64,000 nt of DNA from Leptospira terpstrae serovar Hualin str. LT 11-33 = ATCC 700639 (GCF_000332495.1 NZ_AOGW02000006.1:248001-312000); one strand, 5' to 3'. Counted from the stretch's first letter, positions 55,839 to 64,000 are shown. Notes: a model not told the origin generated them from the sequence alone. Numbers and translations are program-made.

Positions 55839-55895
55839 CTGGTGTAAGGGGTTTACAAGGAAATTGGGGGATGGGATAGTGGTGGAGTGGGGGTA

Positions 55896-55999
55896 GGGAA
55901 GTTACGGTTAACGACGCGCTTCAGAACTTACATCCCTGCAAGACAAACTCTCCTGGTGCTCCCTTACTTGCGCAAATATTGTGGCCAGTCTAACTTCCC
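55896..55999. repeat. Intergenic element bounded by a 9-base inverted repeat
   Basis: In the 273-base gap after the aquaporin gene, GGGAAGTTA (55896-55904) and TAACTTCCC (55991-55999) are exact inverted repeats around 86 bases. The interior is richer in G and C than the neighbours. I see no gene in it. It might be a structured RNA, a terminator remnant or part of a mobile or cassette-type element. Confidence 0.4.
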
Positions 56000-56111
56000 C
56001 TCTGGACTCATGGCCAGCATACGTTCTTTAGTCTGATTTATCATCTTCCATTTTTAACATTTACTTTCTTAAAGAAAAAATTGACGAATTAAACACAAAA
56101 AGAGTAAATCA

Positions 56112-56240
56112 ATGAAACGACTCAATTATATAATTCTAATGATCCTATTGATCAATACTTTAAATTGTCTTTATGGGATTGGTAGGATTGCGCCAACTAA
56201 ACATGTTGGTGGAAACTTTGAAATCACTGATAAAAAATAA
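56112..56240 (+). CDS. Very small putative lipoprotein
   Basis: A 42-codon frame starting at ATG 56112 encodes a Lys/Arg start (MKRLNY), a hydrophobic run (IILMILLINTL) and NC as lipobox, followed by 24 residues (LYGIGRIAPTKHVGGNFEI...). This is a complete lipoprotein signal with a tiny mature part. An AAAAAGAG ribosome-binding site lies upstream. It may be a genuine small lipoprotein or the 5' remnant of a longer gene. Below usual length cut-offs. Confidence 0.5.
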   Translation: MKRLNYIILMILLINTLNCLYGIGRIAPTKHVGGNFEITDKK

Positions 56241-56434
56241 GTATTGAAACATCCGACAGACTTTCGCAATCCACCTTCCTATTCCTATTCTCATTCTTAT
56301 ATTTCCTAATGGTTTTGATGAAAAAAGAATCTACTTTATTGATGATCTTTAGTCAGCTCGCTTAATTTTTTATTTTTCTGTGAAACAAATCAGTTAGGTG
56401 AATGTTAATATAGTAATACGGAATCCTAGAAAAA

Positions 56435-57016
56435 ATGAAAGCTAAACTTTTACTGATTGCCTTACTTGCCTTCCCTTTCCTCACGATTTTCGCTACAGAA
56501 TCGGATAGTTCCGATATTTTCCGCGGAATTGATTTCTCTATTACTGAAGTTCAAAAAGTAAAGGCTATGACCATTACAGTTCCCAAAATAGCAAAAAGAT
56601 CCGACTCCATCCATATGAAAGATAAGTTCCCTATTGCTTTCTTCAAAGCTGATTGCACTCAAGAAAAAGAATGTTTTTCGCTACTGATTGGCGTATCGGT
56701 CGTTCCTGAATCATTAAAATCGTTTGAAACTTTAATTGAAGAGTCAAGGGCTACTGACTTCGGCAACCCACCTTACGAAGTAAACAAATGGGTCGAACTT
56801 CTGACATTTAAAACTGATAAGACAAAAATCTTAATGGGGCCAGGGGAATTACTCGGAACCAAGATTAACGCTTTCTATTACGTAAAAGAAACAAATGAAA
56901 CTTATAAGGTTTCGATAAACCTAATCTATCATCCAAAGTTTCCAGAGGAAGAATGGAAAGACATTTTAATGCATTCATTTCTCATTCTAAATAGCACCAA
57001 CATTGAATCTAAATGA
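56435..57016 (+). CDS. Secreted protein of unknown function
   Basis: A 193-residue protein with a clear signal peptide (KLLLIALLAFPFLTIFATE, cleavage near residue 21) and a mature domain of mixed alpha/beta type, with CTQEKECFSLLIGVSVVPESL giving two nearby cysteines. No family is recognised. The downstream gene starts within its 3' end (or 22 bases after it with the preferred start), so the two are probably co-expressed. Confidence 0.65.
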   Translation: MKAKLLLIALLAFPFLTIFATESDSSDIFRGIDFSITEVQKVKAMTITVPKIAKRSDSIHMKDKFPIAFFKADCTQEKECFSLLIGVSVVPESLKSFETLIEESRATDFGNPPYEVNKWVELLTFKTDKTKILMGPGELLGTKINAFYYVKETNETYKVSINLIYHPKFPEEEWKDILMHSFLILNSTNIESK

Positions 57017-57038
57017 ATTTGTATTAAAAAGAGAATCT

Positions 57039-57509
57039 ATGATTCAATACGAAGCAATTCTCAATCAAGTCATCGGGGAATATAAAATTCTTTATGGCAA
57101 ATCGGCAAATGTAACTATACCATTTGAAGGTCAGAAAAAAATCCAAAAGAACATTCGTCTTTTCGATTGGTTTCAAATGAGTAAAAATAAAAAAATCGAA
57201 TTCTATGATCGGTTTGGTGACATTGATGAAGAAAATGTTCTCGGTAAATACATCATTGACAATGGAGACGATGAGATATTTTCACCGGAACTAAAAGAAG
57301 GAGTCATTCCTTTCGCTTACATTGTCGATGATGGTGCCACTGGAAACGATTACCAAGAAGAAGGAATTTTGATGTTAGACCTTCGCGTCGCAAAACTTCC
57401 CGTTCTTATTGCCGAAGTGGATGGTACCATAGATGGACAAACTCCATTTAAAATTGTATCGTTTGAATCCTTGGGTATTAAAGCCGGCAAAGTCAAAGTA
57501 GAGGATTAG
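57039..57509 (+). CDS. Cytoplasmic protein of unknown function
   Basis: About 156 residues from ATG 57039 (AAAGAGA upstream); an earlier in-frame ATG at 57003 overlaps the previous gene. No signal peptide. The sequence is acidic and aromatic (IRLFDWFQMSKNKKIEFYDRFGDID, FAYIVDDGATGNDY, EEGILMLDLRVAKLPVLIAEVDGTID), loosely reminiscent of SMI1/SUKH-like proteins by composition only. It is followed 3 bases later by the DJ-1/PfpI gene. Confidence 0.6.
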   Translation: MIQYEAILNQVIGEYKILYGKSANVTIPFEGQKKIQKNIRLFDWFQMSKNKKIEFYDRFGDIDEENVLGKYIIDNGDDEIFSPELKEGVIPFAYIVDDGATGNDYQEEGILMLDLRVAKLPVLIAEVDGTIDGQTPFKIVSFESLGIKAGKVKVED

Positions 57510-57512
57510 AGT

Positions 57513-58094
57513 ATGAAAAAAGTTCTACTCCTACTCGCAAAAGGCTTCGAATCTTTTGAAGCCAGCGTTTTCATAGATGTCATCGGCTGGAACTTAGTAG
57601 AAGGAGACCAAACAACAAAACTCTATTCTTGTAGTTTCGCAAAAGAAGTCCAAGGATCTTTCGGCGTTAGATTCAATGTGGATTTTCTAATTGGTGAAGT
57701 GAATGTAAATGACTTCGATGCTTTAGCGATTCCTGGCGGGTTTGAAGAATACGGTTTCTATGAAGAAGCCTATCTCCCTAAATTTCTAGAGTTGATTCGG
57801 GATTTTGACCGACAAGGTAAAACCATTGCTTCCATCTGTGTTGGAGCATTGCCAATCGCTAAGTCAGGAGTTTTGAACAAACGAATGGCTACTACATACA
57901 ATCATAAAAACAGCATTAGGCAAAAACAACTTCAAGAAATGGGAGTGAATGTACAAAATACGCCAATAGTTATAGATAAAAACATTATCACAAGTTGGAG
58001 TCCTGCTACAGCAACAGGCGTCGCCTTGCTTCTGTTAAAAATGATCACTTCTGAAGAGAATGCCAATAAAATCAAAGAAATTATGGGTTTTTAA
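57513..58094 (+). CDS. DJ-1/PfpI-family protein
   Basis: A 193-residue class I glutamine-amidotransferase-like protein. It starts KVLLLLAKGFESFEASVFIDV with the conserved Glu, and has the nucleophile-elbow Cys in TIASICVGALPIAKSG (about 109). Members act as protein deglycase/chaperones or as regulators with an attached domain; this one is single-domain. It overlaps the 3' end of the convergent modC gene by 14 bases. The substrate is unknown. Confidence 0.87.
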   Translation: MKKVLLLLAKGFESFEASVFIDVIGWNLVEGDQTTKLYSCSFAKEVQGSFGVRFNVDFLIGEVNVNDFDALAIPGGFEEYGFYEEAYLPKFLELIRDFDRQGKTIASICVGALPIAKSGVLNKRMATTYNHKNSIRQKQLQEMGVNVQNTPIVIDKNIITSWSPATATGVALLLLKMITSEENANKIKEIMGF

Positions 58095-58950
58095 TCTCGT
58101 CTTCCCCAAATGAAAGCTTTGTGGAAATCCTATCCCCTAACTTAAAATTTTGTTTTTTATCTTTTGGTTCCAGGACAGCTAATGGATTTTTAAACCAAAC
58201 AGCCGCTTGGTTGGTTGATGAGTCGATACTAATCACTTCTCCTTCCAAAGAATTCGGTTTTCCTTTTGGATTAAAGATTTCAAAGGGATGTCCGCTAGAT
58301 ACAATCTGTCCTTCGGAAATTAGAAACACTTTTTTCGATAATTGGATGACCTCTGGAATTTCATGAGTAATGAGTATGATGGTCATTGCAAATTGATTTT
58401 GTAAAGAAAGGATCATGGAATACAATTGGCTTCTAATCCGTTGGTCTAAAGAAGAAAATGGTTCGTCCAACAAAAGAATTTTTGGTTTTTGCACAAGAGC
58501 TCGTACCAAAGCGATTCTTTGTCTTTGTCCTCCGGACAAACCTACAATTTTTTTATTTAAAAGATCTTCGATTTCAGCTATTTTAATGAGTTCATTCAAA
58601 AACTGTTTGTCTTCATTCCCTTTACGAAAAGCAAACTCTAAGTTTTGGCGAACATTCATATTTGCGAGTAAAGAAGAATCTTGAAACAAAAATCCAAGGG
58701 ATCGCGAAACAATTGGGAGATTGATTTTATTTTCGGAATCAAACCAAACTTGACCATCCACAGAGATGTTACCAAAATCAGGTGTCATTAAACCAGATAA
58801 CATTTTCAAAAGTGTTGTTTTTCCAGCACCCGATTCTCCAAAAAGAGAACTAATCTGGTTTAATGGGATTTCACATTGATAATTTAATTCTATTGGTTTT
58901 GTTATGCGAGAGACAAATTTTTTTTGAATATCTATTTTTATCATTCTCAA
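58081..58950 (-). CDS. modC: Molybdate ABC transporter ATP-binding protein
   Basis: A 289-residue ABC ATPase: Walker A GESGAGKTTLLKML (about 38), Q-loop FLFQDSSL, signature LSGGQRQRIALVRAL (about 137), Walker B ILLLDEPFSSLD and H-loop THE. A short C-terminal region (about 225-289, SLEGEVISIDSSTNQAAVWF) resembles the molybdate-binding TOBE/MOP domain. It starts 11 bases after modB. With modA and modB it forms a complete uptake system for molybdate or tungstate. Confidence 0.9.
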   Translation of the reverse strand: MRMIKIDIQKKFVSRITKPIELNYQCEIPLNQISSLFGESGAGKTTLLKMLSGLMTPDFGNISVDGQVWFDSENKINLPIVSRSLGFLFQDSSLLANMNVRQNLEFAFRKGNEDKQFLNELIKIAEIEDLLNKKIVGLSGGQRQRIALVRALVQKPKILLLDEPFSSLDQRIRSQLYSMILSLQNQFAMTIILITHEIPEVIQLSKKVFLISEGQIVSSGHPFEIFNPKGKPNSLEGEVISIDSSTNQAAVWFKNPLAVLEPKDKKQNFKLGDRISTKLSFGEDEIKNP

Positions 58951-58961
58951 CTCTATAGAAT

Positions 58962-59645
58962 TTAATCTTTCTCAGCGAATACCATGGAAACACTACGTTT
59001 GTAACGAAAGAGAACTAAGAGTACAATCATAGAAATTACTATTAATACCGACGCATATATATGTGCGGAATGATAATTCATCGCCTCAACTTCTTCTAAA
59101 ATGGCTATCGAAGTAACCTTTGTTTTTCCAGGGATACTTCCACCAATCATCAATACCACTCCAAACTCACCAATGGTATGTGCAAAAGTTAAAATCATAC
59201 CTGCAAGGATTGCTGGTTTACAATTTGGAAGTATCACACGAAATAATATCTCTAACTTTGATTTTCCAAGTACCTTAGCCGTGTTTATATGGGTTTTCGG
59301 TATGGAAGAGAAGCCTACTTGTAATGCTTGTAACATAAAAGGCAAACTGAATAAAATTGAACCAATGAGAATTCCAAAAAAACTAAAGGCTATTCGGAAA
59401 TGAAAAAGCTTCTCGATCCATCCACCGAACCAATGATTTGGACTAAAAACTAAGAGAAGATAAAATCCAAGCACAGTCGGTGGTAGAACCAGTGGTAAGT
59501 TAAGTATGGCTTCTATGATAAAACGGTATCGAAATGAGGAAAAGGTAAGCCAATAGCTTATCGGTATTGTGATCAGTGTTAAAACAAAGGTTGTGAGAAT
59601 GGCAAGTTCAAGAGTCAACCATATAGGATCAAAACTGAGCATCAT
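58962..59645 (-). CDS. modB: Molybdate ABC transporter permease
   Basis: A 227-residue permease with about five or six helices and the cytoplasmic EAA-like coupling loop NTAKVLGKSKLEILFRVILPNCKPAILAG (about 123-150). The sequence LPLVLPPTVLGFYLLL near residue 50 is typical of ModB. It lies 55 bases after modA and just before modC. Confidence 0.92.
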   Translation of the reverse strand: MMLSFDPIWLTLELAILTTFVLTLITIPISYWLTFSSFRYRFIIEAILNLPLVLPPTVLGFYLLLVFSPNHWFGGWIEKLFHFRIAFSFFGILIGSILFSLPFMLQALQVGFSSIPKTHINTAKVLGKSKLEILFRVILPNCKPAILAGMILTFAHTIGEFGVVLMIGGSIPGKTKVTSIAILEEVEAMNYHSAHIYASVLIVISMIVLLVLFRYKRSVSMVFAEKD

Positions 59646-59700
59646 ACAATAACATACCTGAGGGAGAAATTACGAACCAACTTTAATCACCAAACAAACA

Positions 59701-60510
59701 TTATTTGTCAGGAATTTTATATCCATACTTTAGTAGAATTGATTTTGTTTCAGAGGAAAAAAGAAAGTCAAATAACTTATTTATGGTTATTTTTTCTTCC
59801 TCCGATTTTGTCTCTTTGGTATGAATAATAATCAGTCCTTGGTGAATTGTGGAATAAGTAGTCGAGTCCACTTGTTTCCAATAGCGGAATGTATCTTCAT
59901 TTCCATATAAAGTTGAAAATGAACTAAATCCAACATCTGCAGATCCAGTCGAAATGAATTGATTTACCTGAGTGATACTTTCTCCAAACACAAACTTATG
60001 TTTTAACTTTTCGTATATACCCAAGGATTGTAAAGTTTCCACCGCAGCCTTACCATATGGAGCAGTCTTTGGATTTGCGATTGCTATGAATTTAATATTA
60101 TCACTTAATAATAGTTCAGAAATGGACTTAAGTTTATCGATTTCTTTTTGTGAAAAAAGAACCAGCACTCCCACAGCATACACTTTAGGTTGGTGCAAAC
60201 CATATCCATCCTTATATAGAGCCAAAGGAAAATCCATATCGGCAGAAAGGAATATATCTACCGGTGCTCCATTCTGTATTTGATTCGTGAGTTGGCCGGA
60301 CGCACCGAAAATTAATTTTATATTAGCTTCTGGATTTAGTTTTAGGAAAGCTAATCGGATCTCTTCCATTGGGTTTTTAAAATTTGCTGCAACCGCCACA
60401 ACAATTTCCATCTCACTCTTTGGATTTTTAATTGGCGTTATTGGATTTTCTGCAAAGACTTCCATCACAAAAAGTAAGGAAAGTAAAATGATGATTTTAA
60501 TGTTTTTCAT
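59701..60510 (-). CDS. modA: Molybdate ABC transporter substrate-binding protein
   Basis: A 269-residue periplasmic protein. After the signal peptide (about 1-20, ILLSLLFVMEVFAE) come EIVVAVAANFKNPMEEI, KLIFGASGQLTNQIQNGAPVDIFLSADMDFP and FIAIANPKTAPYGKAAVETLQSLG, the ModA ligand-binding segments. It captures molybdate or tungstate and feeds ModBC. It is first gene of the modABC operon. Confidence 0.93.
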   Translation of the reverse strand: MKNIKIIILLSLLFVMEVFAENPITPIKNPKSEMEIVVAVAANFKNPMEEIRLAFLKLNPEANIKLIFGASGQLTNQIQNGAPVDIFLSADMDFPLALYKDGYGLHQPKVYAVGVLVLFSQKEIDKLKSISELLLSDNIKFIAIANPKTAPYGKAAVETLQSLGIYEKLKHKFVFGESITQVNQFISTGSADVGFSSFSTLYGNEDTFRYWKQVDSTTYSTIHQGLIIIHTKETKSEEEKITINKLFDFLFSSETKSILLKYGYKIPDK

Positions 60511-60641
60511 AACCGGCTAACCGTATCCAGAAAATTACAAATGTCCTGAATCATGCCATTCTTTTTTGGATCATTCGGATTTCGATTTTTAGATTAGAAT
60601 CACAATGTATAAAAGGAAATTCTTTTCAAGATTTCCATGAT

Positions 60642-60836
60642 TTACTTAACGTTACTTAACTGAGTCAAACTTCCATTTAATTTTCCTTGATGATTGGAAA
60701 CATCGATACCTCGAATCGGATATTTCTCTTCGGAAGGATAAACAAACCATATCAAACCTAAATCAAGTGCTTTGAACAAAACTAAAGTAAAAATAAAGGC
60801 TAATAAACTAATTATTGTAATTTTTTTAATCATCAT
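60642..60836 (-). pseudogene. Truncated GH25 (lysozyme-type muramidase) N-terminal remnant
   Basis: A 64-codon frame with an N-terminal hydrophobic helix (about 6-32) followed by YPIRGIDVSNHQGKLNGS, the start of the glycoside hydrolase family 25 catalytic domain with its first Asp. The frame then stops after about 14 further residues. Adding one A near 60675 restores the family-like GKIKWKFDSVK, but that frame also stops soon, so the remaining roughly 180 residues of the enzyme are gone. The fragment cannot be active. Confidence 0.7.
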
Positions 60837-60998
60837 CTATTTCACTGTTTGTATCTCTATTTGGTATTTTATATAAATATAATACTTGTTAGTGTAGAAA
60901 AGAAACGTATTGCGTTTACTCAGCATAGGAAGTAGAACCATCACGATAGATAGAAATAATCCGCCTTCTCCCTATTCCAAAAACGGGTTTACGATACG

Positions 60999-61538
60999 TT
61001 AATTTCCGCTCTGGATCTTTTGAAACGAAACACAGGAAGGAATTGTTTCCATCTTTCCTTCTTGTAAATCTTTACAGCTAAACTTTAAAAGGTGCGAATG
61101 GCATTCTTTATAGGTTGTTTGAATTGTTAATGGATCTGCTCCAATGAGTTTGTATGCATTACTTTCGCGAAACCGTTTTTGGCATTGCGACTCTTCTAAT
61201 CGTCCTTCAGTAAATTTTTTTAAATTCTCTGGGATGGACATCCATTCTTTGTCAGCGCATTCTCTATACTTTGCGCAAATCTCTGCAGTTAAACTTAAAG
61301 ATTCATTTTGCCATTCCAAATTAAAAATGCCTTTGTCCTTTTTACAAGATACTGCAAAAACAAAATTCAAACTGACTAAAAAAATGATCAATCCTGACTT
61401 CCAGTTTAATATTGAAGGTAGATACAAATTTTGGAAGTTATTCGTAATTCGATTAAAAACGAATATAACTCGTGTGAAGCTGGTATATCGTTTATTTCCC
61501 CGGATTGAACGCGTGTTTATTCTATTCTGTAAGTTCAT
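60999..61538 (-). CDS. Cysteine-rich putative lipoprotein
   Basis: A 179-residue reading from ATG 61538. The hydrophobic segment SGLIIFLVSLNFVFAVSC fits a lipoprotein signal, but it begins about 48 residues in, so translation may start later, for example at TTG 61427. The mature part has six spaced cysteines (EICAKYREC, ESQCQKRF, KECHSH, FSCKDL, PSCVSF), probably disulphide-paired outside the cytoplasm. Family unknown. It follows the MotB-like gene after 20 bases. Confidence 0.6.
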   Translation of the reverse strand: MNLQNRINTRSIRGNKRYTSFTRVIFVFNRITNNFQNLYLPSILNWKSGLIIFLVSLNFVFAVSCKKDKGIFNLEWQNESLSLTAEICAKYRECADKEWMSIPENLKKFTEGRLEESQCQKRFRESNAYKLIGADPLTIQTTYKECHSHLLKFSCKDLQEGKMETIPSCVSFQKIQSGN

Positions 61539-61558
61539 TGATTCTAATGATTTCCCTT

Positions 61559-62296
61559 TTATTTCGAATTTTCTAAAGTATCTTTTTTACGAATGAGTAT
61601 TTCGATTCGTTCTTCTTTGGCTTTTTTTTCTGGTGTGTCCGATTCTTTTGCTTTTTGAAAGACCGCATAACCTTGGACAGACACTTGTTCTTTGGGGATC
61701 CCATATTCGTTCACCAATTTTTCAGCAAGTAAAGAAGCCCGATGTGAATGATAGTCCCATGAATTTTGGAATTTCGATTTATCAATTTGTGATTCATAGG
61801 GAATTTGAACACGAACCACTATATCAATATCCATACCTTTGGATAAAACAGCCAATTGTTCAAAAGCAAATTTTAGATCTGGATCTGCCTTTAAAATATC
61901 ATCAGAAGCCAAATCAGAACCTGCGAAAGTTAATTTGAGTTCTTCTGTTTCAGCAAGTCCAAGTTTTAACTTTGCTTTTTCTCTTAGTGTCTTTAATGCA
62001 AAACCGATCCGTTCCCAAAGGCGAAACACTTGAGACTTTGGTTCCATTGTGTCATCTTCTAATATTCCGGATCCACCTTCTAAAATAGCACCCACCGAAC
62101 TGACATTCAATCCAAACCCTCGTTTGATATCTTTTGCTACTTCAGTGAGTCGATTAGCATCGACTTTGCTTATGGCATAGAGGATAATAAATAGTCCAAG
62201 TAATAAGGTGATCATATCGGCATAGGTCAATAACCAACGATCATGTGCCTCGACATGTTCTTCTTCTTTAGATACAAACCGGGATCGTCTTCTCAT
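61559..62296 (-). CDS. MotB-like protein with degenerate peptidoglycan-binding domain
   Basis: A 245-residue protein with the MotB layout: one helix (about 22-42) beginning LLTYADMITLLLGLFIILYA with the ion-carrying Asp27, a linker, and a C-terminal OmpA-like region. The latter keeps SWDYHSHRASLLAEKLVNEYGI and EERIEILI, but the peptidoglycan-binding GHTD/S motif of true MotB is replaced by VRVQIPYESQ. No motA partner is adjacent. It may pair with the MotA at 1427 or with an unlinked MotA-like protein. It overlaps the upstream gene by four bases. Confidence 0.85.
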   Translation of the reverse strand: MRRRSRFVSKEEEHVEAHDRWLLTYADMITLLLGLFIILYAISKVDANRLTEVAKDIKRGFGLNVSSVGAILEGGSGILEDDTMEPKSQVFRLWERIGFALKTLREKAKLKLGLAETEELKLTFAGSDLASDDILKADPDLKFAFEQLAVLSKGMDIDIVVRVQIPYESQIDKSKFQNSWDYHSHRASLLAEKLVNEYGIPKEQVSVQGYAVFQKAKESDTPEKKAKEERIEILIRKKDTLENSK

Positions 62297-62946
62297 ATTT
62301 CCTCTTTGAGCGTTGGAAAGGCTTTATATAAAAACTCCCATTCCTTTTCCTTTACTTTCACATAGAACTCGTTAAATAAATCTTGGCCAACGGGTAAAGT
62401 TGCATAGTAACCTTGTTCCACTTTTTTAAATAAAGGATAAACACCTAATAAACGAGACATCATAGCAGCTGGTTTTATAATATAAGCACTCACTGGTTTG
62501 TGCGCCAATTCATAGAATTTTTTAAGATTAAAGAGTACAACTTCTAATTGTTTTTTTCGCGTCTCTCTTTCATCTAACTCGCAAAAAAGTGTGAAGTATT
62601 CTTCTTGATCGATTTCTCTTCCCGGCTTCCATCCTTTGGCGAGAAGAAGTTTGGCCATTAGAATGTCTAAATCGTCTGTTATGGTGTTAAGTTCCATTAG
62701 ACGTTCCACACTTTCTCTAGTGCCTTCTTTCATCATGTTTTTGACTTTATCGTAAGTAGTAAAAGCCAAAGTTTCCCACTCTTCTTTTCCATCTAAATTA
62801 TAAACAGTTTCAAAGAAGAATTTTGCCATCTCAATAGTTTCTTTACGGTGAAAAAAATCATAATAATAGAGATGAAATCGATCCACTTGGACACGAACAA
62901 TCTCTCTTCTGGCAAGTGTGACTTCTTCCGTCAATTGGTGTTTCAT
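62293..62946 (-). CDS. FFLEELY-motif-like protein of unknown function
   Basis: A 217-residue, helical, soluble protein. The segment HLYYYDFFHRKETIEMAKFF followed by ETVYNLDG (about 26-53) resembles the pattern that gives its name to the FFLEELY-motif family (a YxDFF...A.FF.E.LY stretch); this comparison is from memory. Function is unknown. It overlaps the MotB-like gene by four bases and starts 6 bases after the gene to its right, so all are one operon. It may be a cytoplasmic partner of the MotB-like protein. Confidence 0.6.
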   Translation of the reverse strand: MKHQLTEEVTLARREIVRVQVDRFHLYYYDFFHRKETIEMAKFFFETVYNLDGKEEWETLAFTTYDKVKNMMKEGTRESVERLMELNTITDDLDILMAKLLLAKGWKPGREIDQEEYFTLFCELDERETRKKQLEVVLFNLKKFYELAHKPVSAYIIKPAAMMSRLLGVYPLFKKVEQGYYATLPVGQDLFNEFYVKVKEKEWEFLYKAFPTLKEEI

Positions 62947-62952
62947 TTACTT

Positions 62953-64000
62953 TTAGTTAGTTGAAACTCCCAAAAGATAAGAAGGAAATCCTTGTTGGTC
63001 ACGTTCAAATGGAGCTATCGAAAACTGATTAGGAATAGATACTATCTCATGATAAAACTTATAAGTAGAACGAAATAAAATTTTTGGAGTTACCGATTCT
63101 TTTGGTGTATATAAGAATTTGATTCCATAACGAAAGTTATTGGCCCAACCTTCTTTAGTTACTTCTAACAATGGGTATTCAGCAGGAATTTTTTTATTAG
63201 AGACAACATTATAAACTATATCGCCTTTTTTATACACCCGAACTCCTTGTGTTTCTCCCGCGAGTCGAACGGATCCTGCTTCTGGGAATGACAAGGACAA
63301 ATAGGTAAGACTTACATAGTTTCCACGATTCTTAAGTTGCAAAGTCACTTGCGATTCTTTTCCTATCTCAAATTTAGGCGTTACTTCTAAAGATACAAAA
63401 GAAGGTACTGGCTGCATGGGAAGGTTAGCAAGCATCTCCCAACCATTATAAACAAATTCTTGGGAATAATTTGGATTGGATGGAAAGATACGAAATGATT
63501 TGTCTTTGGTACTATATTCAAAATCCACTCGTTTGCTTCTTTTTAACTCTTCATGTTCTTTGAGTTGGAATCCGTCCCAAATTTTTTTCCCTTTGCGGTA
63601 ACCCATGGGAACAGAAAATAAACCTAACGGTGGTTCTTCGGCGAGCACTTCAATAAAAACAGAATTAAAATTATCTCCAGGAAGTTCCGCAACAACGATC
63701 CTTCGGAGACAATCTCCCGCAAAGGTAGATTTTTCTTTTCCTGGCGCGGAACCCGAAACCCAAGAATTTAATTTCGCATCATAAAACATTGGCCCCAAGT
63801 TTTGTAAAAAATATTCCAACTTCCAAAGAAAGGTCCAACTGGTTCCTTCTTTTCGAAATGCCGCAATAACCTCACTGGTCCCCGACTGGAATAAAACCAA
63901 AGTTTCCATTTCCGGTGATTCGTCCAAATTGATCTGCTTTTGGCCTAAAACACGAACGGATTGTCCAGAATCCTTTCCATAAACCGCCTCCCGAATTTCC
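62953..64000 (-). CDS. Protein of unknown function, 5' end beyond window
   Basis: The frame is open from the right edge (..IREAVYGKDSGQSVRVLGQKQ) through a TTG at 63927 to the stop at 62953, so the 5' end lies outside the window and at least 348 residues are encoded. Residues after the TTG include FQSGTSEVIAAFRKEGTSWTF and a C-terminal part with SQVTLQLKNRGNYVSLTYLSLSF, a beta-sandwich-like segment. I do not recognise the family. It is upstream partner of the FFLEELY-like and MotB-like genes, spaced by 6 bases. Confidence 0.65.
   Translation of the reverse strand, partial: EIREAVYGKDSGQSVRVLGQKQINLDESPEMETLVLFQSGTSEVIAAFRKEGTSWTFLWKLEYFLQNLGPMFYDAKLNSWVSGSAPGKEKSTFAGDCLRRIVVAELPGDNFNSVFIEVLAEEPPLGLFSVPMGYRKGKKIWDGFQLKEHEELKRSKRVDFEYSTKDKSFRIFPSNPNYSQEFVYNGWEMLANLPMQPVPSFVSLEVTPKFEIGKESQVTLQLKNRGNYVSLTYLSLSFPEAGSVRLAGETQGVRVYKKGDIVYNVVSNKKIPAEYPLLEVTKEGWANNFRYGIKFLYTPKESVTPKILFRSTYKFYHEIVSIPNQFSIAPFERDQQGFPSYLLGVSTN

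Noticed and set aside
60900..61070. A minus-strand open stretch of about 50 codons ending ...RRRIISIYRDGSTSYAE that overlaps the 3' end of the Cys-rich lipoprotein gene
   Set aside because: It has no start codon or ribosome-binding site and begins after stop codons. It could be a frameshifted tail of the lipoprotein or chance; evidence is too weak to call a gene.

Overview
The window looks like chromosomal DNA from a spirochaete of the genus Leptospira, more probably a free-living (saprophyte-clade) species than a pathogen. The reasons are the flagellar run flbD-motA-motB-fliL followed directly by kdsB, a spirochaete-type radical SAM/SPASM gene, a DUF1574 gene beside an MBOAT acyltransferase, many lipoproteins with loose spirochaetal lipoboxes, and AT-rich coding sequence. 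The species call is inference. I saw no rRNA, tRNA, insertion sequence, phage or CRISPR array. Gene density is high and no gene-free stretch exceeds 300 bases.

Left part (1-16.5 kb). A minus-strand operon carries an MCE/MlaD protein, a glycosyltransferase, flbD (a CTG start), motA, motB, fliL and the first codons of kdsB. Next come an alcohol-dehydrogenase-like oxidoreductase with three small envelope or unknown genes, and a convergent fatty-acid desaturase. A plus-strand operon follows: lysC, a SurA/PpiC-like chaperone, a spiro-SPASM radical SAM protein, a cytidylyltransferase fused to a PseG/SpsG-like domain, and a TPR protein. Opposite it lie the transhydrogenase genes pntAB and pntB, without pntAA, and a NarL-type response regulator broken by a one-base frameshift.

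Middle (16.5-42 kb). Surface-related genes come first: a lipoprotein with a poly-Asp tract, DUF1574, MBOAT, an SGNH lipoprotein and an SBBP beta-propeller lipoprotein. They are followed by queC-queD-purF, RNase D, a Nudix hydrolase, a VWA protein, a TPR-like protein and a signalling group (double cyclic-nucleotide-binding protein, STAS protein, class III cyclase). Then come gmd, a DUF1549/DUF1501 secreted pair, a three-gene zinc-ribbon/unknown/SPFH-SHOCT module resembling Bacillus ydjGHI, and a patatin with an N-terminal cNMP-like domain.

Right part (42-64 kb). This holds a MATE exporter, an adenosine-deaminase-like hydrolase, a TrkH/TrkA potassium system and a leaderless B12/iron-binding-like protein. 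A TonB energising operon (exbB, two exbD, tonB) comes next, then a frameshifted lipoprotein and a phasin-like gene behind two near-identical palindromes. After these are an AraC regulator, DoxX, malic enzyme, an aquaglyceroporin, small secreted proteins, a DJ-1/PfpI protein, modABC and a decayed GH25 lysozyme fragment. The window ends in a minus-strand operon with a MotB-like protein of degenerate peptidoglycan-binding domain, a FFLEELY-type protein and a gene running off the right edge.

The most interesting leads are the twin palindromic operator at the phasin-like gene, the SPASM/SpsF-PseG fusion operon, the orphan MotB-like operon, the ydjGHI-like membrane module, and the interruption of two otherwise intact genes at A-runs.
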